A stretch of 64,000 nucleotides of DNA from Abditibacteriota bacterium (GTDB taxonomy: Bacteria > Armatimonadota > UBA5829): positions 1-64,000 of the forward strand of contig JAFSVJ010000106.1 in the NCBI GenBank assembly GCA_017445025.1, written 5' to 3'. A program made the position numbers and the translations under genes. How positions within the stretch are numbered: the first letter of the stretch is position 1; each line of letters starts with the position of its first letter. The notes below the pieces were generated by a model. That model saw only the letters and a list, made by a program, of their open reading frames with translations, did not search any database and was not told the DNA's origin. Positions 25,010 to 33,786 of this stretch are shown here, one piece after another.

Positions 25010-26410
25010 TTATATCAATTTTCCTTCAAGGTCGTAGGCATCAGCCCCTGTCACTTGAACTGTAATAATATTACCTAATAATTCTTTCTGTCCCCCTACA
25101 ATCTTTGATTGTGGGGGGTGGCATTTTCGTAGAAAATGACGGGGGGATGGAATTTCTGCTTTAATTTTTATTATTCCGTCAATATCAATGGCGTCCCTTT
25201 CCGTTCTGCCATAGATATATTTGCCTTCTTTATATTCACATAACATTTTAATATTTTTGCCTATGAGAGCTTTATTCTTTTTTAGGGAAATATCTTCTAA
25301 TGTTTGTGCTAAAATACCGGCTCTTTCTTCAATTACTTTATCGGGAACAGATTCTTTTATATTATATGCGGGAGTGTTAATCTCTCTTGAATAGGTGAAG
25401 AATCCAGCTCTGTCAAATTCTGCCAATTTAACAAAATCAATAAGATTTTCAAAAGCTTTTTCACTTTCTGTAGGATATCCCACAATGAAGGTGCTTCTTA
25501 AACATATATTAGGGCATGCTTCCCTTAATTTTTCTATGGTTTTAAGATATTCTTCTTTTGTGCCTCTTCTGTTCATATCTTTGAGAACTTGGTTATCACC
25601 GTGTTGAAGAGGAATATCCAAATATTTAACCACTTTATCACAATTTTTAATGGCTTTTATTAAATTGGGAGTGATTTCTGTAGGATAGGCGTATAATAGT
25701 CTAATCCACTCCAAAGGCCCTTTTATATCATTGAGCTTATATAAAAGCTCAGGGAGAGCGTCCGGTTTGCCAAAATCTTTTCCGTAGGCTGTAATATCTT
25801 GAGCTATTATGTTTAATTCTTTAATGCCATTATCTGACATTATTTGAGCTTCTTTTAATATATATTCTTCCGGTCTTGAACGCAAGACGCCTCTGATATA
25901 TGGAATGGCACAGTAGGAACATCGGTTGTTGCACCCTTCGCTTATTTTTATGTTTCCCACGTAATCACCTAATGTGTTAAGGCGACCGCAAATAGGTTCA
26001 ATCCAAGTTGTGCCTGTGGTTTCTATTTTACTTTTGTGGTTTTTTATATTATGAATAATATCCATAATATATTTGTGCATTTCAATGCCGCAGTATGCTG
26101 TAATATATTTTCCGTAAAGAGAAATTAATTCTTCATTAAATTTTTGAGGATAACAACCGCAGACTATAATATTGATTTTAGGATTTAGCTTTTTGGCTTT
26201 TACAGCTTCATCAATATTGGCTTTAGTTTCATCTCTTGCACTTTCTATAAAGGAGCAAGTATTAATAATAATAATATCAGCGTCTTTGTAATCGTAAATA
26301 ATTTCATGCCCTTCTGTTAAGATTTCGGCTAATGCCGCTTCCATATCATATTGATTTTTTGCACAACCCAAACTTACGGGACATATTTTGTATATTTTTT
26401 TATTTTTCAT
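25010..26410 (-). CDS. rimO: Ribosomal protein uS12 methylthiotransferase RimO
   Basis: RimO adds a methylthio group to an Asp of ribosomal protein S12. The N-terminal domain holds cluster cysteines at 16 (SLGCAKN), 52 (NTCSF) and about 84-86 (VCGCYPQ). The radical SAM motif CNNRCSYC is at residues 160-167. The TRAM domain closes the protein (GNIITVQVTGADAYDLEG). Between AEI and LLGN, residues about 421-443 (PSPRHFLRKCHPPQ and on) are not part of the normal TRAM fold and are coded by a palindromic repeat at 25083-25152, in frame. It overlaps ftsK by 11 bp. Confidence 0.93.
   Translation of the reverse strand: MKNKKIYKICPVSLGCAKNQYDMEAALAEILTEGHEIIYDYKDADIIIINTCSFIESARDETKANIDEAVKAKKLNPKINIIVCGCYPQKFNEELISLYGKYITAYCGIEMHKYIMDIIHNIKNHKSKIETTGTTWIEPICGRLNTLGDYVGNIKISEGCNNRCSYCAIPYIRGVLRSRPEEYILKEAQIMSDNGIKELNIIAQDITAYGKDFGKPDALPELLYKLNDIKGPLEWIRLLYAYPTEITPNLIKAIKNCDKVVKYLDIPLQHGDNQVLKDMNRRGTKEEYLKTIEKLREACPNICLRSTFIVGYPTESEKAFENLIDFVKLAEFDRAGFFTYSREINTPAYNIKESVPDKVIEERAGILAQTLEDISLKKNKALIGKNIKMLCEYKEGKYIYGRTERDAIDIDGIIKIKAEIPSPRHFLRKCHPPQSKIVGGQKELLGNIITVQVTGADAYDLEGKLI
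25083..25152. repeat. Palindromic element inserted in frame in rimO
   Basis: On the minus strand, runs of C6 and G5 flank two small stems (GTCATTTTC-TAC-GAAAATG and ACAATC-AAA-GATTGT). The core resembles the C/G-run palindromes at 39569-39626 and 31090-31140. The insert length of about 69 bp is a multiple of three. Confidence 0.75.
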
Positions 26411-28637
26411 TGTTTAAAATTCTGTCAATATCCGCTTCGCTGAGCAGAACATCTCTTGCTTTTGCTCCGTTCAAAGGTCCTACAATGCCTGCCTCTTCTA
26501 ACATATCCACAAGTTTACCGGCTCTGTTATAGCCTATTTTAAATTTCCTTTGTATCATGGAAGTGGAACAATAACTGTTGTGAATTACATATTTAACCAC
26601 GTCTTCCCATAAATCATCTGAACCTGTTCCGCTAATAGTGCTTCCGTCGCCATCGCCGGACGGAACTTCAATGGGCTTAATGGTATAATTTGGTTCTTTT
26701 TGTTCTTTAAGGTATAAGACCAAATTTTCTATTTCTTTTTCACTTAAATAACAACCTTGAACACGGAGAGGTTTGTTGGCATCTATTGGAGCAAATAGCA
26801 TATCTCCTCTACCGATTAACCTTTCCGCTCCGCTTTGGTCTAAAATAACTCTTGAATCTGTATGGCTTGAAACTGCGAAAGAAATTCTTGAAGGTATGTT
26901 TGCTTTTATCAGACCTGTCACAACGTTTACGGATGGTCTTTGAGTTGCTATAACCAAATGAATGCCCACAGCTCTTGCTAACTGGGCAATTCTACAAATA
27001 GAAGCTTCAACATCTTTTGCACATTGCATCATAAGGTCTGCAAGCTCATCAATTACAATTACCATGTATGGCAGTTTTTCTTCCGGGTCAACCTTGGAGT
27101 TATAACTTTCTATGTTTCTTGAAGTAGATTCTTCAAGTAATTTGTTTCTTCTATCCATTTCATCTACAATGGCTTTTAAGGCACCTGCCGCAAGACGAGC
27201 GTCTTTGATTACGGGACAGGCAAGATGGGGTATGCCATCGTAAAGGCTTAGCTCCACACGTTTAGGGTCTATCATTACAAAGCGAAGTTCGTCCGGTGTC
27301 ATTCTGTATAACAGAGAAGCTATTAGTGTGTTAAGTCCTACGGATTTACCGGAATTGGTGGCACCAGCAATGAGAAGGTGAGGCATTTTTGTTAGGTCAG
27401 CAAAAATAGCTTTTGCCGCAACATCTTTACCTATGGCAAAAGTTAGAATACCTTTAGCTTTTTGAAAAGCAGGGTCTTCTATAATTTCTCTAAGGGTAAC
27501 CATGGAGGGAGAAAGTTTCGGAACTTCAATACCTATGGCACTTTTCCCGGGAATAGGTGCTTCAATACGAACATCAATGGCAGCCAAACTCATGGCAAGG
27601 TTATCTGCCAATTGGACTATTTTTTGAACCTTAATACCTTCGGCTAACTTTACTTCATATCTTGAAACAGTCGGTCCGTCTGAAACATTTAAAACCTCAG
27701 CTTGAATATTAAAGGTGCTTAAGGTATTTTCAATGGTTTTAATATTTTTTATATTTTCGTTATTATCTAATTCCTTTTTAGGTTGCGGTGGATTTAAAAG
27801 AGAAGTGGGAGGAAGCTTAAAATCCACATTTTTCTTTAGTCTACTGAAAGAAAATTCTCCCTGATTCTCTTTTGTTGTCTTTGCTTCAGTTGGCTTTGGC
27901 TTATTGCCACTGTCTTCAAGTAATTTTGCAAGCAATCCTTTGTCATCTTTATTTTCTGATAAGTCTTGCTCGTTTAGTCCTTTTTTATTAAATTGTAAAC
28001 GGCTATTCTCTTTTGGAGTTAACGGTTCTTCTCCTACTGGGTTAGGGGAGATAAGGGGGGGGGATAATTTTTCTCTGTTTTCTTTAAAAGCCTTGTAGTT
28101 AAAATTCACAATAAGAATGATTGATATAATAATTATAACTCCAAGGAAGTAAAAGAGCAAATCTCCAAAAAGTTTGGATAAAACCAAACTTATGTAATAA
28201 CCTATGTATCCACCACTGTTGGGAAAAAAGTTGTTTGTCCAATCTTCTTGAGTCAGATTGTTTAAATCTGCTGTTCCGAATAGGGCGTCTATGGATAAAA
28301 AAAGACAGAGTGCACCTATAAGGGATTTGGTTTTAAAGAAATTATATGTGTTTACCGGTTTATTGAAAATTTCATTATTTTTGAAAATAATGAAAAACCC
28401 TAAATATAGTATAAATATGGGGAAAATAAATTTACCGGTTCCGAATAGGAAATTAAGGCATCCCCCCAAAGCCCAACCTATTTCTCCGGAATTGTCTCCC
28501 TTTATGCACATATAATAGAGCATGGGAGTGGATAAAATTAATATGACACCAATAATGTCAACCCAAATCCCTGTAAACTTTTTAGGTTGGTTTTTTGTAT
28601 TGGAATTATTAAGTTTTTTGTTTATTTTATTACTCAT
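26400..28637 (-). CDS. ftsK: DNA translocase FtsK/SpoIIIE
   Basis: FtsK pumps chromosomal DNA through the closing septum. Four to five hydrophobic segments fill residues about 25-178. A low-complexity linker follows, then the alpha/beta motor with Walker A GATNSGKSVG (about 423-432) and Walker B MVIVIDELADLMM. RLIGRGDMLF follows, and the C-terminal gamma winged helix (MIQRKFKIGYNRAGKLVDML) reads KOPS-type DNA. The length of 745 is usual for Gram-positive SpoIIIE-like proteins. The linker contains a repeat-derived stretch (PPLISPNPVGEEPL) coded by a C9 tract. It is first in the ftsK-rimO group. Confidence 0.96.
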   Translation of the reverse strand: MSNKINKKLNNSNTKNQPKKFTGIWVDIIGVILILSTPMLYYMCIKGDNSGEIGWALGGCLNFLFGTGKFIFPIFILYLGFFIIFKNNEIFNKPVNTYNFFKTKSLIGALCLFLSIDALFGTADLNNLTQEDWTNNFFPNSGGYIGYYISLVLSKLFGDLLFYFLGVIIIISIILIVNFNYKAFKENREKLSPPLISPNPVGEEPLTPKENSRLQFNKKGLNEQDLSENKDDKGLLAKLLEDSGNKPKPTEAKTTKENQGEFSFSRLKKNVDFKLPPTSLLNPPQPKKELDNNENIKNIKTIENTLSTFNIQAEVLNVSDGPTVSRYEVKLAEGIKVQKIVQLADNLAMSLAAIDVRIEAPIPGKSAIGIEVPKLSPSMVTLREIIEDPAFQKAKGILTFAIGKDVAAKAIFADLTKMPHLLIAGATNSGKSVGLNTLIASLLYRMTPDELRFVMIDPKRVELSLYDGIPHLACPVIKDARLAAGALKAIVDEMDRRNKLLEESTSRNIESYNSKVDPEEKLPYMVIVIDELADLMMQCAKDVEASICRIAQLARAVGIHLVIATQRPSVNVVTGLIKANIPSRISFAVSSHTDSRVILDQSGAERLIGRGDMLFAPIDANKPLRVQGCYLSEKEIENLVLYLKEQKEPNYTIKPIEVPSGDGDGSTISGTGSDDLWEDVVKYVIHNSYCSTSMIQRKFKIGYNRAGKLVDMLEEAGIVGPLNGAKARDVLLSEADIDRILNNEK
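28028..28068. repeat. G9/C9 tract and palindrome-like element in the ftsK linker
   Basis: A CTCCTAC...TTAGGGGAGAT palindrome is followed by nine consecutive G (28055-28063; C9 on the coding strand). It encodes the proline-rich linker of FtsK and resembles the C-run repeats elsewhere in the window. Confidence 0.6.
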
Positions 28638-28669
28638 TAAATGAAATTTTATAAAAGTGTGACACTTAT

Positions 28670-28698
28670 ATTATACTACATTTTTGGTTTTTTTTCAA
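28670..28698 (-). promoter_or_regulatory. Promoter for ftsK
   Basis: On the minus strand, TTGAAA (28693-28698) and TATAAT (28670-28675) are 17 bp apart, about 33 bp before the ftsK start. Confidence 0.75.
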
Positions 28699-28734
28699 TA
28701 TATAAGACATTATAATATAATATATCATTAAAAA

Positions 28735-28763
28735 TTGAAAAAAAAATCTAAATGTGGTATAAT
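28735..28763 (+). promoter_or_regulatory. Promoter for gyrB
   Basis: TTGAAA (28735-28740), a 17-bp spacer and TATAAT (28758-28763) preceded by TGG form an extended -10 promoter. The transcript would begin about 30 bp before the gyrB ATG, which has a GGAGA site. Confidence 0.8.
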
Positions 28764-28798
28764 AAATGTAGTAAAGAAATAGTTTTTTAGGAGATATA

Positions 28799-31033
28799 AT
28801 GTCTGAAGAATTAGAGAATGTGGAACCTGTAGAAGAGTTTAGTTCCGAAGTTTCCGAAAATAGTTATAGTGCAGAGAATATTCAAAAGTTAGAAGGTCTT
28901 GAAGCTGTTCGAATGAGACCTGCTATGTATATAGGTGATACAGGGTCAAGAGGACTTCACCATTTATTTACTGAAGTAGTAGACAATTCAATTGATGAAC
29001 ATTTAGCCGGATATTGTAGTGAGATAAAAGTTATCTTAGGTAATGACAATACTGTGACAGTTATTGATAACGGTAGAGGTATTCCTACGGGTTGGAAGCC
29101 TGAGTATGGTATGAGTGCTATGGAATTGGTTTTGACCAATCTTCATGCCGGTGGAAAGTTTGATGGTGGCGGATATAAGGTTTCCGGCGGTCTTCATGGT
29201 GTAGGTGTATCTTGTGTAAACGCTTTGTCCGAATGGATGGAAGTTTGGGTTAAGAGAGAAGGTAAAGAAGTATATCAAAGGTTTGAACGAGGTGTTGCAA
29301 TCCTTGATGAAAATAATTCTCATGAACTTCAAGTTTTAAGAGATGATCTTGATGAGAGCGATACGGGAACTACAGTAAAATATTATGCTGACAAAGAAAT
29401 TTTTGGTGAAATTGTCTATGATCCTGCAATATTTAAGACAAGACTTAGAGAATTGGCTTTCCTTAATAAAGGATTAAAGATCATATTTGTTAATGAATTA
29501 CCTTATGACAATTTAAGTGAACTTCGTAAGAAACAAGAAGTTAAGAAAGTAATGGTTGATACAAGCGATGAAGAAGCTGATATAGACCTGTCTGAAGATT
29601 TTGCAAACGACCAAGGCAAAGAAGAAGCTATACCGGAGCCGGAAGTTCCAACAGCAAGAACCAGTGTTTTTCTTTATGAAAGAGGAATTAACGAATACAT
29701 TGAATATTTGAATAAGAACAAGACTGTGCTTCATAGTCCTGTCTATTTTGAAGCTTTTAAAGAAAAAGTTGAAGTTGAGATTGCTTTTCAATATAATGAT
29801 ACATTTAGAGAAGATATTCTCTCTTATGTAAATAATATTCATACCCAAGAGGGTGGAACTCACCTGACAGGTTTCAGAACCGCACTGACAAGAGTAATAA
29901 ATAACTACGGAAGAGCCAACAACCTTATTAAAGAAAAGGAAAAGAATCTCTCCGGTGACGATGTTAAAGAAGGTTTGTGTGCCATTATATCCTGTAAAAT
30001 TGAAAATCCTCAATTTGAAGGTCAGACAAAAACCAAATTAGGAAACAGTGAAGTTGCGGGTATCGTTACAAATATTGTTTCCGAACAGTTGGCTAACTAT
30101 ATGGACGAACACCCTCAGGCATCCAAGAGAATTATAGATAAGTGTTTGACTGCTCAAAGAGCTCGTGAAGCTGCAAGAAAAGCCGCTGATTTGGTTAAGA
30201 GAAGTGGAGCTATGGACAGTTTTTCCCTTCCCGGTAAACTTGCCGACTGTAACGAAAAAGACCCTTCAAAGTGTGAATTGTTTATAGTTGAGGGTCAGTC
30301 TGCCGGTGGTAGTGCCAAGTCAGGAAGAAACAGAGCAACCCAAGCTATTTTGCCTTTGAGAGGAAAGATTTTAAATGTTGAAAAGTCTCGTCCGGAACGA
30401 TCTCTTGAAAATGAAGAAATTAAGTCTTTGGTTTCAGCCATAGGAACGGGTATTTCCATATTTGATACAGGTGATACAGGCGAGGAAGACGCTTTGCCTA
30501 TAGAAATGCCTGTTGCAAATGAAAAAACTTCCAATAAGCAAAAAGCTGCATCTTTTGATATAAGCAAACTTCGATATGATAAGATTATCATAATGACTGA
30601 TGCCGATGTGGACGGTGCTCATATCAGAACATTGCTGTTGACATTCTTCTTTAGATATATGACACCATTGATTGAGCAAGGTCATATCTATGCAGCTCAG
30701 CCTCCTTTGTTTAAGGTTAAGAAAGGTGCCGATTATGTTGAGTATGCAAAGAGTGACGAACAACTTGATGAAATGGTTAAGCGGTTAAAGGATAAGAAGG
30801 GTGGTGAGCTAATAGTTTCCAGATTTAAAGGTTTAGGTGAGATGAATGCTTCTGACCTTGCTGAAACAACCATGGATCCTGCCACAAGGTCACTGGCAAG
30901 AGTGACAATGGATGACGCCCGAGAGGCCGATCAGTTGTTTAGTGTTCTTCTTGGTGATGTGGTTGACCCAAGAAAGAAATACATAGTTGATCACGCCGCC
31001 GAGATTATGGAAGACATAGACTGGCAAGCATAA
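28799..31033 (+). CDS. gyrB: DNA gyrase subunit B
   Basis: GyrB is the ATPase subunit of gyrase, which introduces negative supercoils. The GHKL ATPase domain has VDNSIDEHLAGY, DNGRGIP and GGLHGVGVSCVNALS. The transducer carries QTKTKLGNSEV, and the TOPRIM domain has VEGQSAGGSAKSGRNR and TDADVDGAHIRTLLL. The tail ends with RKKYIVDHA. The QTKTKLGN motif favours GyrB over ParE. At 744 residues it is larger than the usual 640. The extra length comes from an acidic insertion at about 240-285 in the transducer region and another at about 555-585 inside TOPRIM, both low-complexity. It is divergent from ftsK. Confidence 0.96.
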   Translation: MSEELENVEPVEEFSSEVSENSYSAENIQKLEGLEAVRMRPAMYIGDTGSRGLHHLFTEVVDNSIDEHLAGYCSEIKVILGNDNTVTVIDNGRGIPTGWKPEYGMSAMELVLTNLHAGGKFDGGGYKVSGGLHGVGVSCVNALSEWMEVWVKREGKEVYQRFERGVAILDENNSHELQVLRDDLDESDTGTTVKYYADKEIFGEIVYDPAIFKTRLRELAFLNKGLKIIFVNELPYDNLSELRKKQEVKKVMVDTSDEEADIDLSEDFANDQGKEEAIPEPEVPTARTSVFLYERGINEYIEYLNKNKTVLHSPVYFEAFKEKVEVEIAFQYNDTFREDILSYVNNIHTQEGGTHLTGFRTALTRVINNYGRANNLIKEKEKNLSGDDVKEGLCAIISCKIENPQFEGQTKTKLGNSEVAGIVTNIVSEQLANYMDEHPQASKRIIDKCLTAQRAREAARKAADLVKRSGAMDSFSLPGKLADCNEKDPSKCELFIVEGQSAGGSAKSGRNRATQAILPLRGKILNVEKSRPERSLENEEIKSLVSAIGTGISIFDTGDTGEEDALPIEMPVANEKTSNKQKAASFDISKLRYDKIIIMTDADVDGAHIRTLLLTFFFRYMTPLIEQGHIYAAQPPLFKVKKGADYVEYAKSDEQLDEMVKRLKDKKGGELIVSRFKGLGEMNASDLAETTMDPATRSLARVTMDDAREADQLFSVLLGDVVDPRKKYIVDHAAEIMEDIDWQA

Positions 31034-31059
31034 ATTAAATTTGCTTATTGCAAATTTAA

Positions 31060-31168
31060 AAAGTATAAAGCAAAAAGCAGAAAGCAGAAATGACGGCCCC
31101 CTCACGGTCGCTTCGCTCCTCGTAGCCCCCCTAAAGGGGGTTCATTGATAGCAGAAAGCAGAAAGCAG
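31060..31168. repeat. Intergenic repeat cluster after gyrB
   Basis: Tandem AAAGCAGA units (31066-31089 and 31150-31170) flank a GCCCCCTCACGGTCGCTTCG...CCCCCCTAAAGGGGG palindrome (31090-31140). The same A-rich unit occurs at 16461-16510 and, inverted, near 22915-22945. Confidence 0.75.
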
Positions 31169-31173
31169 AAATA

Positions 31174-31207
31174 AAAAACCCTACTCATTTGAGTAGGGCT
31201 TTTTTTA
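31174..31207. terminator. Bidirectional terminator between gyrB and the 31230 gene
   Basis: AAAACCCTACTC and GAGTAGGGCTTTT form a stem with an ATTT loop and T/A tracts on both sides. It lies between convergent genes. Confidence 0.9.
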
Positions 31208-31229
31208 TAGTAAATATTCTATAATAAGT

Positions 31230-32297
31230 TTAAATTTGTAATCTGTTCTTTATATCTGTAAAAAACGATTTGCACTTGTCATAAATACGAACAAAAAATT
31301 GTCTTGGTGAATCTATATTTTCATCCTTGTTTTTATTCACATTTTCGGAGATAGTATTATTATCTTTTATTTCATCCTTATCTCCTACTGTGTCACAGAA
31401 AAAGGTGTCATTCGGAAACTTTTCTTTAAGCTGTTCAATAGTAGGCTCCGTATCTTGTTCAAAATAATCACAAGATTTATAGTTAGTATATACTATACCA
31501 AAACGCATTTGTATTTTTTTATTTGACCATAAAAAAATACTGTTATCAACATTTTTAACTCGTAAGTTTTTATTTGCTTTTATTTTATCATAATTTTCAA
31601 TATCTTTTTTAGTATAATGTATCTTCCATAATTCAACGTTATTAGAATCTTTAAATTGAAGTCTAATTATATTATTTGATATTATTTCGCCGGATTCGAT
31701 AATATCATTAAAAGTATTTACTGTAATGCCTATTTCGTTTATTTCTTTTTTCTCAATAATAGGTTTATCATATTTATATATATAGTCAACATATATATGA
31801 CATTCATTATAATATAGTATAATTATAGCATCATTACACTTTTTAATATCTAAAATATAACACTCTCCATTAACACCGGAATAAAAACAATCCCATATTA
31901 GTTTATTATTTTGATCCCATAAAGATAATACATTATCTGTTCTATTTTTTAATTGTTTAGAATTTGAATATCTAATAAATGTGTATTTTTCTTTATCTAT
32001 TATATAATCTTCTTTTTGCGTTATCTTGCAATCTTTAGTTATATCAAAAAAATTAATATTATATTTATGAATACTATAATTATATTTAGGATTTTTATTA
32101 TAATAAGCTTTTAATAATATTATTTTATATGGAAAAATAATAATAGAATAATTATCAATATCGTGACTTATTGCATGTTTGTAAACATATGATAAATCAT
32201 TATTATCCAATTGCTTAACAAATTCATTATAATCATAAGAAAATAAAATTGTGCTTATTACAAATAATATAAATGATAATACTATTTTTATTCTCAT
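31230..32297 (-). CDS. Secreted protein of unknown function with amphipathic C-terminal tail
   Basis: An N-terminal signal peptide (IVLSFILFVISTILFSYD) is followed by an AT-rich, Asn/Lys/Tyr-rich body of mostly beta-strand character. I do not recognise the family. The C-terminal tail (QFFVRIYDKCKSFFTDIKNR) is amphipathic, like the out-of-frame tails of the gene at 1956 and its duplicate at 5928, which supports those tails as real coding sequence. Its ATG overlaps the preceding stop by four bases (ATGA), so it is translationally coupled to the transglutaminase-like gene. It is probably a companion or inhibitor-like partner, but this is inference from position only. Confidence 0.6.
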   Translation of the reverse strand: MRIKIVLSFILFVISTILFSYDYNEFVKQLDNNDLSYVYKHAISHDIDNYSIIIFPYKIILLKAYYNKNPKYNYSIHKYNINFFDITKDCKITQKEDYIIDKEKYTFIRYSNSKQLKNRTDNVLSLWDQNNKLIWDCFYSGVNGECYILDIKKCNDAIIILYYNECHIYVDYIYKYDKPIIEKKEINEIGITVNTFNDIIESGEIISNNIIRLQFKDSNNVELWKIHYTKKDIENYDKIKANKNLRVKNVDNSIFLWSNKKIQMRFGIVYTNYKSCDYFEQDTEPTIEQLKEKFPNDTFFCDTVGDKDEIKDNNTISENVNKNKDENIDSPRQFFVRIYDKCKSFFTDIKNRLQI

Positions 32298-33709
32298 AAT
32301 AACTTACTCCTTTCAAAATCAAATAGACTTAAATCAATTTCGTTACCGTAAATAGTATATATTGGTTCTTTGGTATACATATCACAACAATAAATATATA
32401 CATTGTCTCTTAAATATTGTAAAAAACCAATTTCTGTTGCAGAATAATCTCCTATGCCACGGGTTGTATCATATAATTTATTATTATATATATTAATTGC
32501 ATGATTGATAAAATTAACATTGTTAGGAGACCCACCACCTTGAAAATCATTTCCATATTGTTTTAAGCTAATTAATATTGGATTATTTATGTTATTGTTT
32601 TGTATAAATGATATTACATTGGAAAGATTTAAATCAAATTTAAAAACATCTACTAATATTCCTTGGCAAGCTAAAACATTTTGAAATAATTCCGCCCAAG
32701 CACCACATCTGCCATCTTTATGTTCCAGTAAATATTCAATATCGATGATGTCATTATTGTGATTTTGATCTGTAAACGGAGAAGCATAATATCCTAATAA
32801 AGATCCGTTTTTAGAATAAACATTTAATGTTTGAAACTTATTCCAAATAGCATTGAATACATCTGTTTCTGTAGATTTGCCTTTTGCTGCTTCACAACCT
32901 ATCCATACACAAGTTTCAAATAATTCATCATTATAATAAGATATATTTCTAGGTTTGTCATAAGTAACATATAATTCGTGTTCCGTTTTACCGACAGGAA
33001 ACGTCATTAAAGATGAGTTATTAGTTTGTTTATAAGTATAATTCCAATCAATATTTAATATACAATGATCAACAGTATTATGTGTTTTATTATCATCACT
33101 TTGAACATTAGAAAATGATAAAACATTATTGGAATTGATTGTGGCCGGCTGATTAGAAATTTCACATTCTAAGTTTGTTGCTCCGGAAACGCCATAAATT
33201 CCTGAATTATTCATATCTATTCTAAATTCACCATCTTTTATTTGTAATTTTTGTTCACGTGGAATAAAAAAGGGTCTGTTCCTATCAATACTATGTGAAG
33301 TGTCTACAAACGGTCTTGGTTCATAGGCTACCGTATCGTTAGGAACATCTTTATTATACCATTCACCGTTATAATGATATAACAACGTCGGATAATAATC
33401 TCGCCATGTGGTCTCAAGAGTGTTATTATTATAATTAGTATATTTTTGAATTATTTTTATAACATACCTATCTTGATTAGGAATAAATATAATTTCATCT
33501 TTAGCTATAACAGTATTATTAGATTTAATATTTAATGTTAAGGTTTGATTACCCAAACCATTTTGTTTATATAATACATAAAGGTAATTTGGTATTTGAT
33601 CTGTTCCTATTACCCAAGATTTTGTATAATTAATATCCCATACAAAAGGAATATTCATATTTCCATCTAAATAAAAATCTAAATAAGAAAAGTAAGTGTT
33701 ATAAACCAA
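32294..33709 (-). CDS. Transglutaminase-like C-terminal half of a frameshifted modular secreted protein
   Basis: The frame is open from 33823, and the TTG at 33709 is not a convincing start. Reading upstream gives VVNKYDPNNIDPNFNKPNK, which joins smoothly onto the end of the gene at 33787 if one base is gained in the T4 run at 33818-33821 (A4 on the coding strand). The C-terminal domain has GRCGAWAELFQNVL (catalytic Cys), then NHAINIYNNKLYDTT with His and Asp, the triad order of transglutaminase/protease-like enzymes. The middle part is beta-rich. Alone this half lacks a signal peptide. It is coupled to the next gene by ATGA overlap. Confidence 0.7.
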   Translation of the reverse strand: MVYNTYFSYLDFYLDGNMNIPFVWDINYTKSWVIGTDQIPNYLYVLYKQNGLGNQTLTLNIKSNNTVIAKDEIIFIPNQDRYVIKIIQKYTNYNNNTLETTWRDYYPTLLYHYNGEWYNKDVPNDTVAYEPRPFVDTSHSIDRNRPFFIPREQKLQIKDGEFRIDMNNSGIYGVSGATNLECEISNQPATINSNNVLSFSNVQSDDNKTHNTVDHCILNIDWNYTYKQTNNSSLMTFPVGKTEHELYVTYDKPRNISYYNDELFETCVWIGCEAAKGKSTETDVFNAIWNKFQTLNVYSKNGSLLGYYASPFTDQNHNNDIIDIEYLLEHKDGRCGAWAELFQNVLACQGILVDVFKFDLNLSNVISFIQNNNINNPILISLKQYGNDFQGGGSPNNVNFINHAINIYNNKLYDTTRGIGDYSATEIGFLQYLRDNVYIYCCDMYTKEPIYTIYGNEIDLSLFDFERSKLL

Positions 33710-33786
33710 TTCAAGAGTTAAACCATTAAGTTGATCATTTTTATAATACTTTAGACTGATTTTATTAGGTTTATTAAAATTAGGGT

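Noticed and set aside
20017-31033. A replication origin near dnaN and gyrB
   Set aside because: No dnaA, recF, DnaA-box cluster or rnpA-rpmH context is visible and the two genes are 7 kb apart.
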